The notes under the pieces were generated by a model. That model worked only from the letters and a program-made list of their open reading frames with translations, did not search any database and had not been told where the DNA came from. A DNA stretch of 51,942 nt from Cyanobium sp. ATX 6A2 (GTDB taxonomy: Bacteria; Cyanobacteriota; Cyanobacteriia; PCC-6307; Cyanobiaceae): assembly GCF_024346355.1 (NCBI RefSeq), contig NZ_JAGQCU010000020.1, positions 1 through 51,942 on the forward strand, written 5' to 3'. Positions 19,272 through 27,844 of the stretch are shown here, in pieces; position 1 is the stretch's first letter, and every line of letters starts with the position of its first letter. A program made the translations under genes and the position numbers.

Positions 19272-21170
19272 ATGCCCCCCTCCACCCGCCGCAAAGCTGC
19301 TCCCCCGCCCCTCGGTGAGGCGCGTCAGAGCCAGGTGCTCCAGCTCTACGGACCTGGGGCGATGGTTGATCTGCCCGACTACTCGCTACTTATTGGCGGT
19401 TTGGATTTCTGGAACGATCGTGGCTGCGATCTGATCCATGAGCCGCGGCTGCTGAACCTGGTGCGGCAGGCCACGGGGATAGCACGCGTCGACCTGCGCA
19501 CACCACCCAAGGAGGTGGATCCGCTCAAGAACATCAGCGGTTCGATCAAGGCGCTGCGCTTCCCCGAGTGGTCCGTCGCTCAGAAGGTCAGCGAGAGAAT
19601 CGCCTTCGGGGTTCCCTGCCGCGCCAGGCCCCTGGTGCATTTCAACGACGGCTGCATCTCGGACTGGCGCACCTATCAGGACGACGAAGGAAAATACCAG
19701 CTGGTTCCTGTTCGCTTCGTGATGGCTTGCCCCCACGGCCACCTCAGCGACATCCGCTGGCGCGACTTCTGCTTCCGCCAGTTCGGCTGCAAGAACACCG
19801 AGCGTCTCTACCTGCTGGAAGCCGGCACCGGTAACGACTTCACCCAGATCTATGTGCAGTCAGAAGGCGGCACCACCCGCAAGCTTGCCGATGCCCTGGT
19901 CACAGAAATGAGTCCTCTGGGGCTTTGTCAGGGGTACACGCCCTGGCTGGGCCGCAACACCCGTGACTCCGAAAAGTGCACAACCGATGGTGAGCCCACC
20001 AAGAACCGCCTGTTGGTGCGTTCGGCCACCAACGCCTACTTCACCGAGACGATCTCGGTGATCTCGCTGCCGGAAGAAGCCAACTCCCTGGCCAAGCGCG
20101 TCACCGAACTCAAAGACGACCTCGCCTTGATTGAAGCGGAGGCTGATGTGTCCGCAGCCATCAAGTTCAACCCACGTCTCAAGAGTGTCTTCGCCGGGGT
20201 GGATCCAGCAGTCCTCTGGCAGACGATTGAGGCCCAGCGGGGCGGAACCAGCGGCCAGCTCGCCCAACCCAAGGATGAGGAGCTGGCGCTGCTGATCGGT
20301 CCGATGGATGGGGTCTCCAGCTCAGCCGAGGGGAGCTTGTTCGAGGCGGATGTGTGGCAGCCCCCCAATGCACCAGCCTGGTTCCGCAAAGCCATCAAGC
20401 GGGTGCTGCTCGTGCACCGTCTGCGGGAAGTGCAGGCCCTGGTGGGGTTTACCCGCTTCACGGCCCGTACCAGCAGCCTGGGCGGCCTGCCGATCGACAC
20501 CACCAAGGTGAACCGCCGGGCAGCGCTGGCCAACGATCTGCGTTGGGTGCCGGCCAGTGAGAACAAGGGGGAAGGGATCTTCATCGAATTCGATCCCGCC
20601 ACAATCAAGGCCTGGGCCGCCAGTGATCCGGTGGTGATGCGCGCCAGCCAGTTCACCAAGGCCTTCGAGAACGAGTGGCTCGCGTCCCGCGGCCTCGACG
20701 AAACCCAGTTCCCCTTCCCCGGAGCCCCCTACCTCCTGCTGCACAGCCTCAGCCACCTGTTGATCACCGAGATGGCCCTGGAGTGCGGCTATGGCGCCAG
20801 CTCGATCCGCGAGCGGATCTACGCCAACAGTGAGATCGGCTACGGCATCCTGCTGTTCACCAGCAGCTCTGGATCAGAAGGCACCCTGGGTGGCCTGGTG
20901 GGTGCCGGGAAGCGGATCGTGGCCTATCTGGACAAGGCCTTCGAGCGCGGTCAGCTCTGCAGCAATGATCCCTTCTGCTCCGAGCACGACCCCAACCACC
21001 CCTTTGACATCCGCCCCACCCATGGCGCCGCTTGCCATGGCTGCGAACTGATCGCCGAAACCTCCTGCGAGATCCGCAATGAGTTCCTCGATCGAGCCCT
21101 GGTGAGCCCGACCGTTTCGGCAAACCCCGAAATCGGTGATCCATCCTTCTGGGAGTTCATCAACGCATGA
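19272..21170 (+). CDS. drmB: DISARM DrmB, DUF1998 protein
   Basis: The 632-residue protein opens with GEARQSQVLQLYGPGAMVDL, the typical DrmB start. Its C-terminal DUF1998 domain shows LLLHSLSHLLITEMALECGY near 490 and a cysteine cluster near 560-610: FCSEHDP, GAACHGCELIAETSC, then EIRNEFLDRALV. These cysteines probably bind zinc. DUF1998 proteins work as partners of large helicases, and in DISARM DrmB pairs with DrmA. It begins 19 bases after the drmA stop and overlaps drmC by 4 bases (ATGA), so the three core genes are translated together. Confidence 0.95.
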   Translation: MPPSTRRKAAPPPLGEARQSQVLQLYGPGAMVDLPDYSLLIGGLDFWNDRGCDLIHEPRLLNLVRQATGIARVDLRTPPKEVDPLKNISGSIKALRFPEWSVAQKVSERIAFGVPCRARPLVHFNDGCISDWRTYQDDEGKYQLVPVRFVMACPHGHLSDIRWRDFCFRQFGCKNTERLYLLEAGTGNDFTQIYVQSEGGTTRKLADALVTEMSPLGLCQGYTPWLGRNTRDSEKCTTDGEPTKNRLLVRSATNAYFTETISVISLPEEANSLAKRVTELKDDLALIEAEADVSAAIKFNPRLKSVFAGVDPAVLWQTIEAQRGGTSGQLAQPKDEELALLIGPMDGVSSSAEGSLFEADVWQPPNAPAWFRKAIKRVLLVHRLREVQALVGFTRFTARTSSLGGLPIDTTKVNRRAALANDLRWVPASENKGEGIFIEFDPATIKAWAASDPVVMRASQFTKAFENEWLASRGLDETQFPFPGAPYLLLHSLSHLLITEMALECGYGASSIRERIYANSEIGYGILLFTSSSGSEGTLGGLVGAGKRIVAYLDKAFERGQLCSNDPFCSEHDPNHPFDIRPTHGAACHGCELIAETSCEIRNEFLDRALVSPTVSANPEIGDPSFWEFINA

Positions 21171-21952
21171 GCCTCACGCTGCCAGCTCAGACACTGCGGG
21201 CAGTCGCTACAGATCTCCGGCGTCTGAACTACACGCCCACCAGTTGGCAGGGATTGCTCTCCACCCACAGCGAAGCGATCCGCCTTCAGCTCGAGCCACT
21301 GTTGGTGGAGATGGTGCGAGAGGGAGCCCATCCCCGCCTCATGGCGTTGCTCCTTGATCGCCTCGCCGATGCCCAAGAAGCTCTCCAGATGGAGCGGAAC
21401 GCCTGGAGCTTCGTGTGGTCTGGCCCGGATCCTCTCCATGCCAGAACTGCCGACACGTTTGCGACGGTGGATCAGCTGATCCGTAGGGCCCGCTCCAGCC
21501 TGCTGATCGCCACCTACAACATCGGCCTCTCCTCAGGGTTCCGCGAGCTGTTGGAGACCATCGCCCTGCGCCTGGAAGCGGGCCAACTGCAGCGCGTGGA
21601 GCTGTTCTTCCACCCTGTGCAGATCGCCCACCAGCTGGGCTCCGATCCCCTGGCGGCGATCAAGCAGTGGTTCCATGCCGAGGTGTGGCCCTGGCCCGCC
21701 AAACCTCGGGCCTATGTCGACCAGCGCCTGGTGTCTGGCTCTGCTGAGCGCTGCTACCAGCACGCCAAGGTGGTTGTCACAGATGCCGCAACCGACCACG
21801 CCAGCGCCCTGGTGTCCAGCGCCAACTTCAGCGAAACCGCCCAGCGCCACAACTTCGAGGCCGGCTGGCTGGTGCGAGAACCCTGGCGCGCGAACCAGGT
21901 GAATGATCACTTCATCAAGTTGGTGGCCGAGGGACTTTTTGTGCCCATCTGA
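21167..21952 (+). CDS. drmC: DISARM DrmC, phospholipase D-like protein
   Basis: The 261-residue protein has one HKD-type motif, HAKVVVTDAATDHASALVSS, near residue 199, followed by ANFSE, as in PLD-superfamily nucleases. A half-motif with Asn (LLIATYNIGLSSGFRELLET) lies near 110. PLD enzymes act as dimers or with two motifs, so a single copy implies a homodimer or a partner. It is the last gene of the operon, overlapping drmB by 4 bases. In studied DISARM systems drmC is not always required for protection. No strong terminator is seen just after its stop. Confidence 0.92.
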   Translation: MSLTLPAQTLRAVATDLRRLNYTPTSWQGLLSTHSEAIRLQLEPLLVEMVREGAHPRLMALLLDRLADAQEALQMERNAWSFVWSGPDPLHARTADTFATVDQLIRRARSSLLIATYNIGLSSGFRELLETIALRLEAGQLQRVELFFHPVQIAHQLGSDPLAAIKQWFHAEVWPWPAKPRAYVDQRLVSGSAERCYQHAKVVVTDAATDHASALVSSANFSETAQRHNFEAGWLVREPWRANQVNDHFIKLVAEGLFVPI

Positions 21953-22212
21953 AGCGAGGGTAAGCAATCAGCCACGCTTCCTGGTTCTTCAATGTCACGG
22001 ATCAGCTCGGCGTGCAGCCTCGGTGCGCCGGTAGAGCTATCGGGACGAGGCTGCATTGCCTCTCAGATCAGGCAGTGACCGGAACCTGAGATGTTCGGCG
22101 TCGGCCTGCCTCAGCGTGCGCGGCGGGGCAAGGGCTTGGCAAGCGGCCTCGCTGCGCTCTGCCGCCCTTGCCCTCCCCGCGCCTGGCTTCGGCGTCCTTC
22201 GCCAGCTTCGCC
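21953..22212. other. intergenic region after DISARM
   Basis: No gene is supported. It contains the first copy of a GC-rich hairpin repeat (22126-22173), which may serve as the end of the DISARM transcript, though no T-run follows it. Confidence 0.5.
22126..22173. repeat. GC-rich hairpin repeat, copy 1
   Basis: GGGCAAGGGC (22126-22135) is the exact reverse complement of GCCCTTGCCC (22164-22173). The loop contains CAAGCGGC and CGCTGCGC. A similar stem and loop occurs at 22889-22922, and a stem-only relative at 35330-35373. Confidence 0.65.
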
Positions 22213-22656
22213 ATGGCGTCCACACCGTTTCCGGTTGTCCTCCACGATCACACCAAGGCCGGCATCCGCTGGCGGGTCTCCATCCATCCCGAGCACTGTG
22301 CTGAAGGCACCGTGGTGGTGCGCTTCCTCAAACGCGGCAGGTCCGGCAGGCTCCTCGATCAGCTCTGCCGTTGGAGTCCCCAGGGCGGCTGGGCTCCAGG
22401 TCACGCCCCCAGCGCCCGGGTGCCGCAGCTCCTGCGGAGGCGCATCGAAGCGGAGCTGCAGCGGCGCCATCGTCGTTCCAGGCAGTCCCCAGTGGCGGCA
22501 GCCACCAAGGCGCCGGTTCATCGCAGCAGCATCCCCGGGGTCACCGAGGCGGTGGGCTGCGGCCGGATGAGCTTCCCGGCCTTCCTGGCGATGGAGCTCA
22601 TCGAGGCCTATCTGCCCCTCTGGGATCCGCGGCACACGGCATCCCAGGCCCACTGA
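22213..22656 (+). CDS. small basic hypothetical protein, 147 aa
   Basis: The start is taken as ATG 22213 (MASTPFPVVLHDHTKAGIRW) rather than an upstream ATG at 22168 lying next to the hairpin repeat. The middle is strongly basic (LLRRRIEAELQRRHRRSRQS), which suggests nucleic-acid binding. The end (MSFPAFLAMELIEAYLPLWD) is helical. I recognise no family. It is the first of three small + strand genes that lie between DISARM and the phage-like region, running opposite to the phage-like genes. Confidence 0.5.
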   Translation: MASTPFPVVLHDHTKAGIRWRVSIHPEHCAEGTVVVRFLKRGRSGRLLDQLCRWSPQGGWAPGHAPSARVPQLLRRRIEAELQRRHRRSRQSPVAAATKAPVHRSSIPGVTEAVGCGRMSFPAFLAMELIEAYLPLWDPRHTASQAH

Positions 22657-22888
22657 TCAGCCTTGCCGGGGGCGGCTGGCTTCGGCTGGCTGCCCCCTTT
22701 GAGGCGACGGTCGATCCGGCTGCGCCGGCCGGTTCGCGGGCGCACACACCAGCACGGGCGGGGTGGGCGGAGAGGCGCTCAGCAGGGCTGAGGCGGTGGT
22801 CCCTGGCGCTCGGCGCACACCTCCCCGATGGTGCAGCGGGTAGCCAGCAGCCGATCGCTGCGCTCACGGGCTGGCGGGTGCCGGGGGG

Positions 22889-22922
22889 TCAAGGGCAGGA
22901 CAAGCGGCTGCGCCGCCCTTGA
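22889..22922. repeat. GC-rich hairpin repeat, copy 2
   Basis: TCAAGGGC (22889-22896) pairs with GCCCTTGA (22915-22922). Outside it, runs of G and C extend the stem with a one-base bulge. The loop holds ACAAGCGGC, as in copy 1. Confidence 0.6.
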
Positions 22923-22971
22923 CACCCCGGCTGGCCGCTGCGGAGGGGCGGTGTTCTTCGCCTCCATCGCC

Positions 22972-23307
22972 ATGGAAGCCACCACCCTCCAGCGCAAAGC
23001 CCGCCTGGCTCTTGCCCACACCTTCGCCGCAATCTGGCTCGCGTGCGAGCTCACCCATCAGGCCGGATTCGCCTGCGGCTCTGCCGTCCATCGCCTCCAT
23101 CAGTGGATGGCAGCCAAAGCCGAGAGGCCGGCCCCCGATCCCCAGCTGCAGGGCGTGATCGATGGCTGGGAAGAAGCCTGCGCCGCCGGCCAGTGGCAGG
23201 AGCCCGAGCCCGTCGAGCCCCTCTGCCCAGGGGCCTGGTGGGATCTGATCGATCCCGGCAGCGCAGCTGAGGCCGATCCGGAGCAGCCCCTGCGCTGGGC
23301 CGTCTGA
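22972..23307 (+). CDS. hypothetical protein, 111 aa
   Basis: ATG 22972 (MEATTLQRKARLALAHTFAA) is preferred; the frame is open further upstream but passes through the hairpin repeat. The N-terminal 60 residues form a helical, mildly hydrophobic part, and the C-terminal part is acidic with tryptophans (GAWWDLIDPGSAAEADPE). No known domain is visible. It lies on the + strand between two other small genes of unknown role. Confidence 0.5.
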   Translation: MEATTLQRKARLALAHTFAAIWLACELTHQAGFACGSAVHRLHQWMAAKAERPAPDPQLQGVIDGWEEACAAGQWQEPEPVEPLCPGAWWDLIDPGSAAEADPEQPLRWAV

Positions 23308-23392
23308 GCACGGCCTTCCCCGGCGGGGGAAGCCCCGCTGCCGATGGGCTCAGCCGTGGCAATGCTGGAGCTGTTGCCTCCCGCCCGACGCC

Positions 23393-23575
23393 ATGGATGC
23401 CACCGATTCCCGCCATCAGCGGCTCGCTGAGCTGCGCCTCCAGCTGGCCGAGCTGAACGACAGGGGCCGGCAGCCAGCTCCCGGCTCACCCGAACGCGAT
23501 GCCGTGCTGCAGGAGTGGGCACCAGTCCACACCGCGGTGCTGGCGCTGGCCGATGAGCTGGAGGGCGAGGCGTGA
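23393..23575 (+). CDS. small coiled-coil-like protein, 60 aa
   Basis: The product reads as one or two amphipathic helices (HQRLAELRLQLAELNDRGRQ, then AVLALADELEGEA). Small proteins of this form are common in phage accessory regions. The stop lies 8 bases before a perfect hairpin that separates it from the convergent gene at 23636. Family unknown. Confidence 0.45.
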   Translation: MDATDSRHQRLAELRLQLAELNDRGRQPAPGSPERDAVLQEWAPVHTAVLALADELEGEA

Positions 23576-23583
23576 TCTGTGGC

Positions 23584-23613
23584 AGCACCCTGCTGATCAA
23601 GCAGCAGGGTGCT
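23584..23613. terminator. 12-bp perfect hairpin between convergent genes
   Basis: AGCACCCTGCTG (23584-23595) and CAGCAGGGTGCT (23602-23613) pair perfectly around a six-base loop. It sits between the stop of the + strand gene and the stop of the - strand gene, the expected place for a two-way terminator. No long T-run follows on either side. Confidence 0.6.
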
Positions 23614-23635
23614 TCATTCAGCACACGATCGGACC

Positions 23636-24463
23636 TCAGCGTTTGACCCTGGCCACGATGTGGAGATCCACGAGGCGACTCAGGCAACGGAAGCGGTGCC
23701 GGGAGCCATCAATCCGCCAGCGTCGATCCCGCACCCAGTGCAGCTTGCGGCGTCTGTTGCTCAGAAGCGGCAGACCCACCAACCCTGAGTCGTCCAGCTG
23801 AGGGCGGGCCGGTGTGATCCCGAGGGTGACGTTTGTGGGCCCCCTCGGGAAAGCGGCGAAGCGGCGGCGATCCAACCACTCCCTCACGATCGCCGTCACA
23901 TCCACAGAAGGGAGACCGGTCTGGATCAACTCGCCAGCCACACCCTCCGAGCTGAACCGGGGAAACCTCTGCTCCGTCTCCAGGCTCGCCTCGGTGATCG
24001 GCACGCCGATGAGCACCGCACCACCCACCTTCACCGCCGCGCAGCCGGCATCCGAGTTCGGTGTCTCATCGCCATCAGGCAGCCAGGGCTGCTCGCGGAA
24101 AAACAGTTGGGCCTCAGCAATCTGGGAAGAATCGACATCTGCAGCGGGGAAGATATCAAACCGCACCGCCGGGTAGTAGCGCACCTCGGTGTTGATGGTC
24201 AGGCTCCGCACCTTCAGAGGTCCGCACTCATCACTGGAAAACACATCCAGGCCCACCACGGCACCGAGCTGCTCTGCACGGTCGACGACAGTGCTGAGAC
24301 CAGGACCGGGCCAGGGCGCTTCACTCCCTGGCAGGTATTCAGCCCGAGCGAAGGGCCCACCCAGCCCCCCCCGATCCACGTAAAAGGGCCCTTGTGGTGC
24401 CTGCCGAAACCGGCTGCTGAAGGTGCGGGTTCCGGTGGGGCGGAACAATCGGAGATCGGCCAT
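23636..24463 (-). CDS. possible DNRLRE-like surface or structural protein
   Basis: ATG 24463 (MADLRLFRPTGTRTFSSRF) is preferred over a TTG five codons upstream. The 275-residue protein is rich in beta-strand-like segments. VDVTAIVREWLDRRRFAAFP, then a gap to TNVTLGITPARP, resembles the closing part of DNRLRE/carbohydrate-binding beta-sandwich domains, and the early part FSSRFRQAPQGPFYVDRG may be a tail or surface anchor. This is a weak pattern match. It is the last gene of the - strand phage-like late region, where a virion protein would be expected. The C-terminus is very basic (NRRRKLHWVRDRRWRIDGSR). Confidence 0.4.
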   Translation of the reverse strand: MADLRLFRPTGTRTFSSRFRQAPQGPFYVDRGGLGGPFARAEYLPGSEAPWPGPGLSTVVDRAEQLGAVVGLDVFSSDECGPLKVRSLTINTEVRYYPAVRFDIFPAADVDSSQIAEAQLFFREQPWLPDGDETPNSDAGCAAVKVGGAVLIGVPITEASLETEQRFPRFSSEGVAGELIQTGLPSVDVTAIVREWLDRRRFAAFPRGPTNVTLGITPARPQLDDSGLVGLPLLSNRRRKLHWVRDRRWRIDGSRHRFRCLSRLVDLHIVARVKR

Positions 24464-24951
24464 CAGCACAGGCGACAATCGCAGCCAACGCTAAGTGGCT
24501 CACGAGCTGATGCAATCCGCACGGCCTGCTGCGCTATGCCCTTGCGCCTGCTGCGGGCTGCGCTGGCCCGGGCGGCGCCGACGATCGCGGGAAGTTCGCA
24601 ATACCAATTTCCAGATTTTGCGACATTTCGAGAGCTGGTCCGCGCCGGAACCGAATTAGGGGGTGTAATACGGCTGCACCTTTTTAGAGGAGGTGTATTT
24701 ATTCGGTTGCCAAACAGTATTCCTGGGCTGGCGTATCTGGGGGCTGGGATTGTTTGCTTGCTGCGGGTTGGCTCAGCTGGTTCGATTGGTAGCGGTGCAG
24801 GTGATTGGTTGAGCGTGGCGGATTGGCTGTGCCTCGCTCCGCTCGGCGCCGTGTGTCTGCTCCCTCGCTGCGCTCGCTCGCTCGGCCGCTGCGCCCGCCC
24901 CGCTGGTGTGTGGCGCGGGGAGAGACGGGCGCTCGTGCGGCCGGGGAAGCG
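24464..24951. other. intergenic region, no supportable gene
   Basis: It includes an AT-richer stretch (24600-24770) followed by very GC-rich sequence with repeated CGCTC. Open frames on both strands are not convincing. This is where capsid or tail genes of a full prophage would be expected, and none is present. Confidence 0.5.
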
Positions 24952-25182
24952 CTACGGGCTGGAGCGGTAGCGGCTGCGCTGGCCGATCAGCCTGCGGTCC
25001 TGCGCGTTGGCCCGCTGCACGCTGAGCAGTCGGCCGTAGCCGGCCTTCCGTCTCGCATTGGCGCGTGTGCGTGCGGACGCGGATGTCGCAGCACGCACCA
25101 CCGTGGCAGTGCTGCGACGGCTCCAGAAGACCAGGAACCAGGCCATGGCGGTGATGGCCCGGTTGCCCCGGCCAGGAGGCAT
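24952..25182 (-). CDS. small basic phage-like protein, 76 aa
   Basis: The start ATG shares a base with the stop of the scaffold-like gene (TGATG), a strong sign of a coupled real gene. A short hydrophobic stretch (AITAMAWFLVFW, residues 9-20) could be a membrane anchor. The rest is highly basic (RTRANARRKAGYGRLLSVQR). Nothing more specific can be said. Confidence 0.55.
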   Translation of the reverse strand: MPPGRGNRAITAMAWFLVFWSRRSTATVVRAATSASARTRANARRKAGYGRLLSVQRANAQDRRLIGQRSRYRSSP

Positions 25183-26093
25183 CAGCCGCGGGAGCCGGCG
25201 GGCTTGGTGGCAAACGAGGCGCGGTAGAGCTCCGAGGGGCTCATGTCCTGCAGGTTGCTGATCTGCCCGTTGCCGTCGAATTCGGCGATCGTCGTGGCCG
25301 GGCCGAGGCCACCGCGCTGGGCGAACAGGAAGCTCAGCACCGGGTGGGTGCGCAGGCTCTCCACGTGCTCACTGGCGCTGAGCGTGCCGCCATCACCGAG
25401 GAGCACGTTGCCTTTGGAGTCGGTGGGCTCCAGCCGGTCACGGCCGTTGGCGTCCTTCACCAGGCGGAACTCGCCGCCCACCTGCTGCTTGAAGATCTCG
25501 AAGAAGCTGCCGCGGTTGTCGCCACCGGGGCGGCCTTCCGCGTCGATGAACAGGCGCTCCAGCAGGCGGTCCTTGCGCAGCTCCTCCACCTGACGCAGAG
25601 CATCGTCGCGTTCCTTGGCCACGGTGCGCACCTTGCGGTCGGCATTGGCCTGCAGCTGCCGCTCGCGGCTGGCGATCTCCCGCTCCAGCTGCACCTTCTG
25701 GCGCTCGGTCTCCTGGAGGCGCTCGTACTCATCGGGGTTGATCTTGGAGAACTGGGCCAGCTGGCGGCGCATGGTGCGCAGCTCCCGCTCCAGCTGGTTG
25801 GTGCGGCGGCGCTCGGCCTTAAGCGCCTCGTTGATGCCATCGCTCGGCGGCGGCTCATCGGCGGGCTCATCCGCCGGATCGTCGGCATCGAGGTCGTCGG
25901 GATCGCCGCCGAGATCATCGTCCTCACCGTCGAGATCGTCGTCGAGGCCGGCGGCGGCGTCGGGGTCGGTGTCGTCGCCGTCGTCAGCAGCAGGGGGCTG
26001 GTTGGGCCATTGCTGCTGCTGGCTGTAGCTCACCAGGGCCTGCGGCAGCGGGTGCTGCAGGGCCTGGAGGTCTTGGAAGAAGCGCTTACTCAT
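25182..26093 (-). CDS. phage scaffold-like protein
   Basis: ATG 26093 (MSKRFFQDLQALQHPLPQAL) is preferred; 61 upstream codons in the same frame run across basic, low-complexity sequence. The 303-residue protein has an Asp-rich segment (DGDDTDPDAAAGLDDDLDGE, about residues 38-80), a long coiled coil (ELRTMRRQLAQFSKINPDEY to about residue 180), and a compact C-terminal part with FLFAQRGG and SPSELYRASF. Acidic N-terminus, coiled coil and C-terminal capsid-binding part is the usual layout of head scaffolding proteins. It follows the LysM gene and precedes a 76-residue coupled gene. The capsid protein that should follow is missing. Confidence 0.6.
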   Translation of the reverse strand: MSKRFFQDLQALQHPLPQALVSYSQQQQWPNQPPAADDGDDTDPDAAAGLDDDLDGEDDDLGGDPDDLDADDPADEPADEPPPSDGINEALKAERRRTNQLERELRTMRRQLAQFSKINPDEYERLQETERQKVQLEREIASRERQLQANADRKVRTVAKERDDALRQVEELRKDRLLERLFIDAEGRPGGDNRGSFFEIFKQQVGGEFRLVKDANGRDRLEPTDSKGNVLLGDGGTLSASEHVESLRTHPVLSFLFAQRGGLGPATTIAEFDGNGQISNLQDMSPSELYRASFATKPAGSRG

Positions 26094-26181
26094 GGGTCCA
26101 CCCATCGCGGCTGTGGTTGGTGTGAGCACCCCGTCCGGGCTGCGCCCACGCCTTCTATTGCCACCGTCACCGGCAGCAGCC

Positions 26182-27339
26182 TCAGGGCGCCGGCTCCGGT
26201 TCAGGCTCCGGCTCTGGTTCGGGCTCCAGCTCGGGCTCCGGCTCATCCAGATACGAGCGATCGTCCGGGTCCGCAAAGGACCGCCGCCGCGGCGGCAGGT
26301 GCAGCCAGCCGTCAGGTAGCAGCGTGGAGGGCCTGAACAGCGGCACCAGCAGCTCCTGTCCCGGATCGAGCGGTGTCGAGGGCCGGGTCAGCGGCACCAC
26401 CAGCTCCGCGCCCACTGGCAAGGGCTCCGACTGGCTCCAGAAGTCGTAGGTCGGGGCGTTGTACTTCCGCAGCGACGCCGGGCTCGTCCCGTAGAGCTCA
26501 GACAGCGAACTGAGCGTGTCGCCTGCCGCCACCACATGAACGCCCCAGCGATGCACGTCGGGGTTGTTGGCCATCAGCCACTCCACCGTGGTGCCGTACT
26601 GGCCGGCGAGCGAAAGCAGGGTGTCGCCCTCTGCGGTCAGCACCGTGTCGAGGGGCAGCAGGAACGGGTTGATCCTGCGCAGGGTCTGCACCGTGGTGCC
26701 GTAGCGATCGGCCAGGCCCTGCAAGCTGTCGCCGGGCTCGGTGGCGATCACCCGCTGGGGCTTGAGCACGAAGTCGATCGCCTCCCCCAGCTGGGGCTGC
26801 ACCAGGCGGCCGATGCCGCCCTCGCCAAAGGGGAAGCCAGCGGTGAGCAGGGAGCAGCCGAGCAGCTGAGCACGGGGCTGGGGCGGCAGCACACCAGGCG
26901 ACTGGAGCGCCTCGAGATCCCCCAGCCAGGCCACACCCAGATCCACCGGGGGCTGGAGCACCCGCGGCCGTGGCGTCCAAGTGCTCTGGGGTGCCTGCGG
27001 ATCGCCCGGGCTGAGCGGCTCCGGTAGCGGCTGCGCCGCCGGCTGGTGCACGGGTCGCAGCGCATTGGTCTGCCAGGCCATGTCGGCAGCAAGCCAGGCC
27101 CAAGGGCTGGAGAGGCTCGCCGGCAGCTCCGCGCCACGGGTGATGAAGCCGCTGCAGAGCACATCACCGTTGTCCTGGCCGGGGCCGGCGTCACGGCTGG
27201 TGAGCAGCTTGCGCTGCTTGATGAAGGCCTCCAGCACATGCCAGGCGATGGTGAGCGGTGACTTGGCACGCGGGTGATCCAGCAGCGGCAGCAGCAGCCG
27301 CACCGAGGCATGGAGGTGGAGCGGCGTCGGCTCAGCCAC
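26182..27339 (-). CDS. LysM-repeat protein of the phage-like module
   Basis: The 385-residue protein holds three LysM-like repeats in its second half: EPGDSLQGLADRYGTTVQTL with RRINPF, AEGDTLLSLAGQYGTTVEWL with MANNPD, and AAGDTLSSLSELYGTSPASL with RKYNAP. LysM binds peptidoglycan or chitin. The C-terminus is a Pro-Glu repeat (EPEPELEPEPEPEPEPEPAP). No lytic domain is visible in the first half. The start overlaps the upstream connector gene by 8 bases. In this position it is probably a virion protein or an internal protein that handles the cell wall, although LysM in a portal-scaffold block is uncommon. Confidence 0.7.
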   Translation of the reverse strand: MAEPTPLHLHASVRLLLPLLDHPRAKSPLTIAWHVLEAFIKQRKLLTSRDAGPGQDNGDVLCSGFITRGAELPASLSSPWAWLAADMAWQTNALRPVHQPAAQPLPEPLSPGDPQAPQSTWTPRPRVLQPPVDLGVAWLGDLEALQSPGVLPPQPRAQLLGCSLLTAGFPFGEGGIGRLVQPQLGEAIDFVLKPQRVIATEPGDSLQGLADRYGTTVQTLRRINPFLLPLDTVLTAEGDTLLSLAGQYGTTVEWLMANNPDVHRWGVHVVAAGDTLSSLSELYGTSPASLRKYNAPTYDFWSQSEPLPVGAELVVPLTRPSTPLDPGQELLVPLFRPSTLLPDGWLHLPPRRRSFADPDDRSYLDEPEPELEPEPEPEPEPEPAP

Positions 27340-27844
27340 GGATCATCTGCCCCTCGAACAGGGAGCGCGGCCTGGGCATCCAGCCCTCGAGACGGGGCAG
27401 GATCAGCAGCAGCTGCTCCACATGCCGCTGCCGCTGGCGGGCCGGATCAGCAGCAGCGGCAGCCGCCGAGGTGGCATCGGCCGGGATGGCGTACTCGGTG
27501 GACACCTCCTCCAGCAACAGCTCGGTGGCGTACTCGATCACATCGAGCTTCTTCTGCGGCAGCTGCTCCGGCACCGGCCCGGCCGCACCCTTGCGCGTCA
27601 CCTTGCGGATCACCGGCTCCGCCGGCAGCTGCCCGCCCGGCTCACCCGGCGGTGGCGGGGTGTCGATCAGGGCGATGGCATCGAGGTGGGCCTTGGCCGC
27701 CGGGATGGCGTCGGGGTAGGTGCGCTCCAGCGCCGCCATTTCGTCATTGATCACCCGGATCGAGGCCGGTGACACCGGGATGCGCAGGGCAACCCGGATC
27801 GCCTCCAGGTCGCTGGGCCGCCAGGCGTGGGTGGGGGTGCTCAT
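27332..27844 (-). CDS. small protein after portal, possible head connector
   Basis: The 170-residue protein starts with an ATG that overlaps the portal stop (ATGA) and ends inside the start of the LysM gene, so it is part of the packaging operon. An N-terminal motif reads HAWRPSDLEAIRVALRIPVS, and the central linker is rich in proline (LIDTPPPPGEPGGQLPAEPV). The C-terminal half is helical. I do not recognise a family; position alone suggests a head-tail connector or adaptor. Confidence 0.5.
   Translation of the reverse strand: MSTPTHAWRPSDLEAIRVALRIPVSPASIRVINDEMAALERTYPDAIPAAKAHLDAIALIDTPPPPGEPGGQLPAEPVIRKVTRKGAAGPVPEQLPQKKLDVIEYATELLLEEVSTEYAIPADATSAAAAAADPARQRQRHVEQLLLILPRLEGWMPRPRSLFEGQMIRG

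Noticed and set aside
25182-26093. Major capsid protein
   Set aside because: The acidic start and long coiled coil fit a scaffold; no capsid-like beta-rich core or typical length was seen.
25344-26336. Long + strand ORF opposite the scaffold-like gene
   Set aside because: It is a shadow of the - strand gene: Leu/Val/Ala-rich translation without motifs, while the - strand has coiled-coil logic and coupled ends.
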